DNA of 64,000 bases from NCBI RefSeq assembly GCF_039566955.1, contig NZ_CP154796.1, positions 4,278,001 through 4,342,000 on the forward strand. Direction: 5' to 3'. This document shows positions 8,678 to 15,040 of this stretch, one piece after another. Both the position numbers and the translations under genes were made by a program. The notes below the pieces were generated by a model. It was not told the origin of the DNA and did not search any database. It saw nothing but the letters and a program-made list of their open reading frames with translations. Source of the DNA: Micromonospora sp. DSM 45708. Its GTDB lineage: Bacteria; Actinomycetota; Actinomycetes; Mycobacteriales; Micromonosporaceae. Position 1 is the first letter of the stretch. Each line of letters opens with the position of its first letter.

Positions 8678-8770
8678 GGCGTCCTCCTGTTTGCGGTCCC
8701 CCTCATGTGTACCTGGAACCGGCAACCTCCCTGGTACCCGAACCGCCCGTCCGGCAACCGTCCGGTTCGG

Positions 8771-9634
8771 TCAGCCGAGAACTTCCGCCACCACCTCGCC
8801 GGCCAGCCACTCGTGCTGGGCGTACGCGTCGGGGAACGCCGAGATCTGCACCGCCTGGGCGGCGACCGACAGCGGCAGGTCCTGCCATCCGGGGATCTCC
8901 TCCAGCGCGGCGAGGAACGCCTGGGTCGCGTACTCCGGGTCCATCAGCTGGGCGACGGTGCCCCAGCCGCTGCTCGGCCGCTGCTGGAACAGCCCGACCG
9001 AGTCGTGGTCCCAGCCGACGGCCTGGTGCGGGTAGCTCTGCGACTCGGGCAGCACACCGCTGGCGTAGTTGAGCAGCGTGCTCTCCTGCATCGCGGTGGC
9101 CACCGCGATGACCAGCCCACGGCGCGGCACACCCATCTCCCGGCCGGCCCGCACGATCTTCGTGGCGTTGTCCATCTGGGTGCGGGTCAGGCCGGCGACC
9201 GGGACGATCCGGCGTGGCTTCGGCTTCGCCTTCGGCGTGGCCTTGACCTTCGGCTTCGGCGTCGCGGACGGGGACAGCGACGGGGACGGGCTGGCGCTCG
9301 GGGTGGTCGGGGTGGTCGGGGCGGCGCTCGGACGGGCCAGGCCGCGGGAGGCCGCGTCCAGCGCCGCGCGCTCGGCCAGCTCCACGGCGGGGGCGGGCTT
9401 GGCGGCGCGGTCCGGGGCGCCGAGGCCGAGCTGGCTGACGCCGACCAGGCCGAGGCAGCAGGCCGTGCCGGCGGCGACCGCCAGCCGGGCGCGGGGGTTC
9501 AGCAGCGCCCGCAGGCGGGTACCCCGGGTACCCGTCGAGGCAGTGGTTGTCCATTCGGTTGACGGGGTATCGTCCAAACGGTCAGCCGGGCGGCCGGGGC
9601 TGTTCGGGTCGTCGGGGGTGCCGTTGTCACGCAT
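8771..9634 (-). CDS. Membrane-anchored transglycosylase/lysozyme-like protein
   Basis: A 287-residue protein: cytoplasmic N-terminus (1-47), one membrane helix (about 48-72), then an Ala/Pro/Lys-rich periplasmic linker with SPSPSLSPS and KPKVKATPKAKPKPR repeats. The C-terminal globular domain (about 148-287) has TAMQESTLLNYASG and DSVGLFQQRPSSGWGT. This resembles the lysozyme-like fold with its acidic ES pair, so cell-wall cleavage or binding is likely. The ATG lies 6 nt after a TAGCCT hexamer on this strand (complement 9641-9646), indicating a leaderless mRNA. Confidence 0.78.
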   Translation of the reverse strand: MRDNGTPDDPNSPGRPADRLDDTPSTEWTTTASTGTRGTRLRALLNPRARLAVAAGTACCLGLVGVSQLGLGAPDRAAKPAPAVELAERAALDAASRGLARPSAAPTTPTTPSASPSPSLSPSATPKPKVKATPKAKPKPRRIVPVAGLTRTQMDNATKIVRAGREMGVPRRGLVIAVATAMQESTLLNYASGVLPESQSYPHQAVGWDHDSVGLFQQRPSSGWGTVAQLMDPEYATQAFLAALEEIPGWQDLPLSVAAQAVQISAFPDAYAQHEWLAGEVVAEVLG

Positions 9635-10023
9635 CCGACGAGGCTAGACAGGGCAAATAGGGATCACCCAGGTCCAAAGGGTGGCCCTCGCCACACTTCG
9701 GTGGCAGGCAGCCGGACATTCGCGTGCGGGCCCACCCACCACGGTGTCGACCTCGCGGAACGGGCCAACCTCCGGTCCGCCACGGAGCCGGCCGGCCCGG
9801 GCAGGAAGCACGCAGCCGGCGGCGTCCCGGCCGTTGATCGACTAACTCGTCCGTTCGGGTGACCCGTCGTGGGCCGCCGGACCGAGCCGTGGCCGAATTG
9901 TGATCACGCTCCGGGCGGTCGACGGGTCCGTAACGGAATGGACCACTCCCCCCGGTACGTTTGCCGAATCGGGGACGCGTTCGCGCGACGCCCCCCGTAC
10001 GCGTCGACAGGGAGGACCCACCG
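9635..10023. other. 389-nt divergent intergenic region
   Basis: Lies between the transglycosylase-like gene and the PAC2 gene, which are divergent. The left end contains the leaderless -10 hexamer of the former (9641-9646). A short hairpin GCCAC/GTGGC lies near 9690-9707. I looked for a ydaO (c-di-AMP) riboswitch, common before wall hydrolase genes in actinomycetes, and found no match. No ORF with coding character is seen. Confidence 0.5.
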
Positions 10024-10944
10024 GTGCTCGACCCACACGAGCTCTACGAACTCACGGACGAGCTGCCCGACCTCGGCCAGCCGGTGCTGATCCAGGCGCT
10101 CACCGGCTTCGTCGACGCCGGCAGCGCCACCCGGCTGGCCCGGGAACAACTGCTCACCTCCCTGGACGCCCGGACGATCGCCCGCTTCGACGTCGACCAG
10201 ATGTTCGACTACCGCTCCCGCCGGCCGGTGATGACGTTCGTCGAGGACCACTGGGCCGAGTACGACGCCCCGGAACTTGAGCTGCACCTGCTGCACGACG
10301 ACGACGAGACTCCGTTCCTACTGCTCACCGGCCCCGAGCCGGACCTCCAGTGGGAACGGTTCGTGGCCGCCGTCGCCGGGCTGTCGGCCCGCCTCGACGT
10401 CCGGCTCACCGTCGGGCTCAACTCGATCCCGATGGCGGTGCCGCACACCCGGCCCAGCGGCGTCACCGCGCACGCCACCCGGCCGGAGCTGATCGCCGGT
10501 CACGAACCCTGGCTCCAGAAGGTGCAGGTGCCGGCCAGCGTCGGGCACCTGCTGGAGTACCGGCTCGGCGAGCAGGGACGCGACGCCCTGGGCTTCGCCG
10601 CGCACGTACCGCACTACGTCGCCCAGACCGAGTACCCGGCCGCCGCGGAGGCGCTGCTCGCCGCCGTCTCCAAGGGCACCGGGCTGCTGCTGCCCCGCGA
10701 CGGGCTGCGGACCGCGGCCGAGTCGATCCGGGTGGAGATCGACCGCCAGGTGGCCCAGACCGAGGAGGCGGCCACGCTCGTGCAGGCGTTGGAGGAGCAG
10801 TACGACACGTTCGCCCGGGGCCGTGGCGAGAAGAGCCTGCTCGCCACCGAGACCGGCCCGCTGCCCAGCGCCGACGAGCTCGGCGCCGAGCTGGAACGCT
10901 TCCTCGCCGAGCAGACCCGCCCGGGCGACACCCCGGAACGCTGA
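10024..10944 (+). CDS. PAC2 family (proteasome assembly chaperone-like) protein
   Basis: A 306-residue soluble protein of the PAC2 family: PVLIQALTGFVDAGSATRLAREQLL at the N-terminus, RFDVDQMFDYRSRRPVMTF, and LLTGPEPDLQWERF, followed by NSIPMAVPHTRP. In actinobacteria these are abundant and named after the eukaryotic proteasome chaperone, but they are not required for proteasome assembly as far as is known; the function is open. The C-terminal ~90 residues are helical and acidic. GTG 10024 is supported by GGGAGG 8 nt upstream. Exonuclease III follows after 37 nt. Confidence 0.85.
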   Translation: MLDPHELYELTDELPDLGQPVLIQALTGFVDAGSATRLAREQLLTSLDARTIARFDVDQMFDYRSRRPVMTFVEDHWAEYDAPELELHLLHDDDETPFLLLTGPEPDLQWERFVAAVAGLSARLDVRLTVGLNSIPMAVPHTRPSGVTAHATRPELIAGHEPWLQKVQVPASVGHLLEYRLGEQGRDALGFAAHVPHYVAQTEYPAAAEALLAAVSKGTGLLLPRDGLRTAAESIRVEIDRQVAQTEEAATLVQALEEQYDTFARGRGEKSLLATETGPLPSADELGAELERFLAEQTRPGDTPER

Positions 10945-10981
10945 CCGGGCGGGACGGGCCGGGATGCGGCAGGCTGGAGCC

Positions 10982-11779
10982 ATGCGCCTGGCGACCTGGA
11001 ACGTCAACTCGGTGAAGGCCCGCCTGCCCCGGCTGCTCGACTGGCTGGGCGGCACGAAGCCCGACGTCGTCTGCCTCCAGGAGACGAAGTGCCCGGACGG
11101 GGCATTCCCGGTCGCCGAGGTCGGCGCGCTGGGTTACGAGGTGGCCAGCCACAGCGACGGACGGTGGAACGGCGTGGCCGTGCTGTCCCGGGTCGGGCTG
11201 GCCGACGTGGCGGTCGGCTTCCCCGGTGAACCCGGGTTCCCCGCGCCCGAGGCCCGCGCCATCGCCGCCACCTGCGACGGCGTGCGGGTCTGGTCGGTGT
11301 ACGTGCCGAACGGCCGCGCCCCGGACGACCCGCACTACGCGTACAAGCTGGCCTGGTTCGCGGCGCTGCGCGACGCGCTGGAGCCGGAGGTGGCCGCCGC
11401 CCTGCCGCTCGCCGTCTGCGGTGACTTCAACGTCGCGCCGACCGACGCCGACGTCTGGGACCCGGCGCTGTTCGCCACCTCCACCCACGTCACGCCGGCC
11501 GAACGGGCCGCCCTGGCCGCGCTGCGCGACCTGGGTCTGGAGGACGTGGTGCCCACCCCGATGAAGGGGCCGCACCCCTACACCTACTGGGACTACCGGG
11601 CCGGCATGTTCCACCAGAACAAGGGCATGCGGATCGACCTGGTGTACGCCACCGCGCCGTTCGCCCGCGCGGTCCGCTCCGCGTACGTGGACCGGGAGGC
11701 CCGCAAAGGCAAGGGCCCCTCCGACCACGCCCCGATCGTGGTCGACGCCGACCTGACGCCCACCGTCGAGGCGTTCTGA
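10982..11779 (+). CDS. xth: Exodeoxyribonuclease III (AP endonuclease)
   Basis: A 265-residue EEP-fold nuclease for base-excision repair: 3'-5' exonuclease and AP-site incision. Family signatures in order are WNVNSVKARL, CLQETKC (metal-binding Glu), VYVPNG, CGDFNVAPTDADVWD, and the C-terminal KGMRIDLVYAT and PSDHAPIVVD with the catalytic Asp-His. Full length for the family. The ATG lies 6 nt after CAGGCT (10970-10975), so leaderless initiation is likely. The mhuD-like gene follows after 20 nt with its own -10. Confidence 0.93.
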   Translation: MRLATWNVNSVKARLPRLLDWLGGTKPDVVCLQETKCPDGAFPVAEVGALGYEVASHSDGRWNGVAVLSRVGLADVAVGFPGEPGFPAPEARAIAATCDGVRVWSVYVPNGRAPDDPHYAYKLAWFAALRDALEPEVAAALPLAVCGDFNVAPTDADVWDPALFATSTHVTPAERAALAALRDLGLEDVVPTPMKGPHPYTYWDYRAGMFHQNKGMRIDLVYATAPFARAVRSAYVDREARKGKGPSDHAPIVVDADLTPTVEAF

Positions 11780-11799
11780 GTCACCGTAGGCTGGACGGC

Positions 11800-12120
11800 A
11801 TGGCAGTCGTGAAGATCAACGCGATCGACGTCCCGCCCGGTGCCGGCGAGGAACTGGAGAAGCGGTTCGCGGCCCGGGCCGGCGCGGTGGAGAACTCCCC
11901 CGGCTTCCTCGGCTTCGAGCTGCTCCGCCCGGTCGCCGGCGAGACCCGGTACTTCGTCTACACCCGCTGGGAGACGGAGGAGGCGTACCAGGCGTGGGCG
12001 CAGGGCTCGTCCCGCGCCGCGCACGCCTCCCCCGAGGGTGCCGAGCCCCGCAAGCCGGTGGCCACCGGCGCCAGCCTCCTGGAGTTCGAGGTGGCCCTCC
12101 AGGTCCCCCACACCCCCTGA
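11800..12120 (+). CDS. mhuD: MhuD-type haem-degrading monooxygenase
   Basis: A 106-residue ABM-fold protein that closely resembles the mycobacterial haem oxygenase MhuD: the start VVKINAIDVPPGAG, the block ENSPGFLGFELLRPV and the end PVATGASLLEFEV are nearly the same as I recall for that protein. The three residues known to be important in MhuD are present at the same numbers: Asn7, Trp66 and His75. The enzyme should open haem to release iron. A TAGGCT hexamer ends 7 nt before the ATG (11787-11792), so it is probably leaderless. No iron box is seen beside it. Confidence 0.86.
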   Translation: MAVVKINAIDVPPGAGEELEKRFAARAGAVENSPGFLGFELLRPVAGETRYFVYTRWETEEAYQAWAQGSSRAAHASPEGAEPRKPVATGASLLEFEVALQVPHTP

Positions 12121-12142
12121 CCTCGGCCCCGCCCGCCCCGCC

Positions 12143-12255
12143 AGCGGGTGGAACACCATGGACACCCGTGCCGTTCCACTCGTGCCCCACCCTGCCCGTG
12201 AGTGGAACGGTGCGGGTGTGTCACGGCCCGGTAGACACCCATGACGTTCCACCCG
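12143..12255. repeat. Nested palindromic repeat (REP-like) A
   Basis: Two nested inverted repeats. The inner arms 12162-12181 and 12200-12219 match in 18 of 20 positions and carry the CCGTTCCACTC / GAGTGGAACGG core. The outer arms (CGGGTGGAAC at 12145-12154 and its complement at 12246-12255) are perfect over 10 bp and extend imperfectly with a shared CATGG. The first element in the 414-nt gap between mhuD and the sortase gene; it may act as the bidirectional terminator of these convergent genes. Confidence 0.65.
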
Positions 12256-12285
12256 TCCGCTCGGCCACCCGCTCGCGCCCAACGG

Positions 12286-12388
12286 CCCGACCGGTAGGAG
12301 TGGGCGCGTGATCAAGGAGTTCACGTCACCCCGGAGATCCGACTCCGACACAAACCCCTTGATCACGCACAGGGAGGGTCCGGTCGGG
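12286..12388. repeat. Nested palindromic repeat (REP-like) B
   Basis: A 103-nt element bounded by perfect 9-bp arms CCCGACCGG (12286-12294) and CCGGTCGGG (12380-12388). Inside are perfect 12-bp arms GCGTGATCAAGG (12306-12317) and CCTTGATCACGC (12357-12368), and a small central CGGAG/CTCCG hairpin. The rest of the gap up to 12534 has no coding character and no further clear structure. Confidence 0.65.
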
Positions 12389-12534
12389 CGGGCGAGTCCG
12401 GTGAACGTCGATGGTGCGAGGGCCTCGAAGATTTGAACAGCGGGGCGGTAGCCAGAACCTGAGGACCCGTCGTTTGCGCAGGTGCCGCCCCCGGAGGGCC
12501 GATTCGCACCAAGATCTCGCGGGCGGAACCCGGG

Positions 12535-13608
12535 TCAGGGGGTGCGGGTGGCGAAGACGATCACGTTGTCCTCGTAGCCGGTGCGACCGCCGAGCCACGT
12601 GCCGCCGCAAGTGATCAGCCGAAGCTCGGCCGGGCCGGAGTCGCCGTAGACCCGGGCGGCGGGCAGTTTCGCCTTGTCGAAGTACTCCACGCTGTCGACG
12701 GTGAACGACACCACGCTCCGGTCCGCGCGGGTCACCCGGATCAGGGCGCCCGGCTTGAGCTGGCGGAGCCGGTAGAACACGGCCGGCCCGCTCTTGCTGT
12801 CGACGTGACCGACGATGATCGCCCGTCCCGGCTCCCCCGGCACCGCGCCCCGGTTGTACCAGCCGGTCTGGTCGGTCTCGGTCAGCGGCGGCACGTCCAC
12901 CGACCCGTCCTGCGCCTGACCGACCGGCGTGACCGGAGCGTCGATCTTGATGGCCGGCACGGACAGGCGGACCGGCCGGCCGACCGGCTTCCGCGCCGGC
13001 GCGGGGGCCGAGGCCGGCGGGGGTGCCACCGCGCTCGACCCGGCAGACGCCTCGGCAAAGTCGAACGGCCCGGCGGTGCGGCCGAGTCCGGCCCCGACGG
13101 CGAACACGCCGACCAGCACCAGCACCACGGCCAACGGCTTCGACCAGGGGCTCCGGCCGCGGCCCCGCCTCTGCGGAGAGCCCGGCGGCGGACCGGACGA
13201 CGACCCGCCAACAGGCGGCGGACCGGACGGCGACCCGCTGGCGGGAGGCGGACCGGCCGGTCGGGAGCGCACGGGGGGCGGCCCGGCCACGGGCGGGTTC
13301 CACGGCCGGGAGGCGGCGGGTGGCGGCATCCACGGTCGCGACCCCGTCGACGACGTCGTGGCCGGACGGGACCCGGCGGGCGGCACCTCGACCGACGACG
13401 GCCCGGCCGGGGGCGGACTCCACGGCCCCGAGCCACCGGGGGGTGCGGTGACCGACCGGGAACCGGTGGCCGGCCCGGCAGAACGGAAGCCACCGGAACG
13501 CGGCGGGGCGGCGCCGGAACGCGGCGGGGCGGCGGGCGGGGGCAGGGCGAGGAACGGCCAACCGGAGCGCCGGGAACCGGCGGGCGGCGGGGCGGCGTGG
13601 TCGGCCAT
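12535..13608 (-). CDS. Class F-like sortase with a long proline-rich cytoplasmic arm
   Basis: A 357-residue transpeptidase that should join a surface protein to the cell wall or another acceptor. Residues 1-155 are Pro/Gly/Ser-rich with repeated PPxGSRP motifs and lie in the cytoplasm. One membrane helix spans about 158-177. The sortase barrel follows from about 210 (RLSVPAIKIDAPVTPVG), with catalytic His268 in VGHVDS and Cys334 in LITCGG. The catalytic Arg is not certain; Arg342 and Arg355 are candidates. The LITCGG and YEDNVIVFA forms fit actinobacterial class F. It starts 8 nt downstream of the probable substrate gene, hence an operon. Confidence 0.87.
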   Translation of the reverse strand: MADHAAPPPAGSRRSGWPFLALPPPAAPPRSGAAPPRSGGFRSAGPATGSRSVTAPPGGSGPWSPPPAGPSSVEVPPAGSRPATTSSTGSRPWMPPPAASRPWNPPVAGPPPVRSRPAGPPPASGSPSGPPPVGGSSSGPPPGSPQRRGRGRSPWSKPLAVVLVLVGVFAVGAGLGRTAGPFDFAEASAGSSAVAPPPASAPAPARKPVGRPVRLSVPAIKIDAPVTPVGQAQDGSVDVPPLTETDQTGWYNRGAVPGEPGRAIIVGHVDSKSGPAVFYRLRQLKPGALIRVTRADRSVVSFTVDSVEYFDKAKLPAARVYGDSGPAELRLITCGGTWLGGRTGYEDNVIVFATRTP

Positions 13609-13616
13609 GGCGGGAC

Positions 13617-14174
13617 TCAGCGCCCGGCGGCGTGCCGGCGGGAGGCGGCCACGCCGAGACCGGCGCCGACCATGGTCAGCGCCAGCCCGATCGGCACCAG
13701 CAGGCCGCCGAGGCCGGGGCCGGCGGTGCCGCCGAAGCCGGTCGCCGGGCCGCGGCTGGGGAAGTGGCTGGGCGGGTGGCTCGGCGGCCGGGTGGGCTGG
13801 GCCCGCTTGACCACCTGGAGCATGGTGGAGGCGGTCTCCCCGCCCGGGCACTCCAGCTTGACCCGGTAGTTGCCCGGCCGGGTGCGCTCGTTGACCATGG
13901 GCGAGGCGGTGAGCAGGCCGCGCTGCGGCTGCACCTGGATCTTGCCGAAGGCGTCGGAGGCCACGATCGCGGGCACCGAATTGTCCCGGCAACTGGCCCG
14001 GATGCCGACCAGGAAGCCCGGCTCCACAGTGCTCGGGGTGACCTCCACGAAGATCACGTCACCGGCGGGCTGCTCGGGCACCGGTTCGGCCCGGGCGGGC
14101 ACCGCGCCGAGCAGCGGGAAGGCGCACGCGGCGACCGCTACCAGCAGCGCCGCCCGTCCCCTGACTGACCCCAT
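13617..14174 (-). CDS. Secreted surface protein, probable sortase substrate
   Basis: A 185-residue protein: signal peptide (1-29, cleaved after ARA), an Ig-like beta domain (about 36-125) with two cysteines (C62, C109) likely disulfide-bonded, then a Pro-rich stalk (RPPSHPPSHFPSRG). The C-terminus is PATGFGG (143-149), a 20-residue hydrophobic helix (157-176) and a basic tail RRHAAGR. This layout is that of a cell-wall sorting signal, but the motif is not canonical LPXTG. The sortase gene follows in the same operon, so it is the likely substrate. No known binding partner. Confidence 0.8.
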   Translation of the reverse strand: MGSVRGRAALLVAVAACAFPLLGAVPARAEPVPEQPAGDVIFVEVTPSTVEPGFLVGIRASCRDNSVPAIVASDAFGKIQVQPQRGLLTASPMVNERTRPGNYRVKLECPGGETASTMLQVVKRAQPTRPPSHPPSHFPSRGPATGFGGTAGPGLGGLLVPIGLALTMVGAGLGVAASRRHAAGR

Positions 14175-14264
14175 GACCCCTCCCGGCGTACGGGATGAAT
14201 CCTCTCACCCCCGGCCGCACCTCACATCCGTTCGGCCGCGACGGTCGCGTAGGCTCGGGTCGCT

Positions 14265-14951
14265 GTGACCACCACCGACGTCTCCACCGCCCGCATCCGC
14301 ACCTTCCATCCGCGTCGCGGACGGATGAGTGACCGGCAGCGCGACGCGCTCACCCGGCTCTGGCCCGCGTACGGCCTGGAGATCGCCGCCCTCGACGGGC
14401 CGTGCGATCCGGCGGCGCTGTTCGGACGGCGGGCGCCGCTGGTGCTGGAGATCGGCTCCGGCATGGGCGACGCCACCGCCGCGATGGCGGCGGCCGACCC
14501 GAGCCGACACTATCTGGCGGTCGAGGTGCACACGCCGGGAATCGCCAACCTGCTGGAGCTGGTGGAGCGGCACCGGCTGGACAACGTCCGGGTGGCCGAG
14601 GGCGACGCGTTGGACCTGGTCCGGGCCATGCCCGAGGGGTGCCTCGACGCGGTGCACGTCTACTTCCCGGACCCGTGGCCGAAGACCCGGCACCACAAGC
14701 GGCGGATCATCGCGCCGGCGCACGTGGCGCTGCTGCGGTCCCGGCTGGCGCCCGGCGGCACGCTGCACTGCGCCACCGACTGGGCCGAGTACGCCGAGTC
14801 GATGCGGGCGACGCTGACCGCCGACCCGGAGCTGGTCGACGTGCACGGTGGGTATGCTCCCCGCCCGGTGCACCGGCCGGTGACCAAGTTCGAGCGGCGG
14901 GCGCTGGCCGCCGGCCGGGACGTCTTCGACCTGATCCACCGGCGGCGCTGA
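14265..14951 (+). CDS. trmB: tRNA (guanine-N7)-methyltransferase
   Basis: A 228-residue class I SAM methyltransferase that makes m7G46 in tRNA. The SAM site is LVLEIGSGMGDATAAMA, and the family hallmark FPDPWPKTRHHKRRI is intact, followed by LHCATDWAEYAE and the C-terminal TKFERRALAAGRDVFDL. Full length. GTG 14265 follows a TAGGCT hexamer (14250-14255) by 9 nt with no Shine-Dalgarno. The stop codon lies inside the first copy of a 14-nt tandem repeat. Confidence 0.93.
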   Translation: MTTTDVSTARIRTFHPRRGRMSDRQRDALTRLWPAYGLEIAALDGPCDPAALFGRRAPLVLEIGSGMGDATAAMAAADPSRHYLAVEVHTPGIANLLELVERHRLDNVRVAEGDALDLVRAMPEGCLDAVHVYFPDPWPKTRHHKRRIIAPAHVALLRSRLAPGGTLHCATDWAEYAESMRATLTADPELVDVHGGYAPRPVHRPVTKFERRALAAGRDVFDLIHRRR

Positions 14952-15000
14952 AGCCGGGGCGCTGAACCGGGGGCGCTGACGCCGCAGCGCTGAACCCGGT
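14945..15000. repeat. Four-copy 14-nt tandem repeat across the trmB stop codon
   Basis: Four adjacent 14-nt units begin at 14945, 14959, 14973 and 14987, each starting GCGCTGA and continuing with a G/C-rich half (for example AGCCGGG, ACCGGGG). The first GCGCTGA contains the trmB stop TGA, so copy-number changes would not alter the protein. Confidence 0.75.
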
Positions 15001-15040
15001 TGGCGCGGCAGGGCACCGCCCAGGCACGATGGGAGCCGCC

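Noticed and set aside
9635..10023. Possible ydaO-type c-di-AMP riboswitch upstream of the transglycosylase-like gene
   Set aside because: No match to the conserved core could be found, and a leaderless -10 hexamer lies directly before the ATG, leaving no room for a leader RNA.
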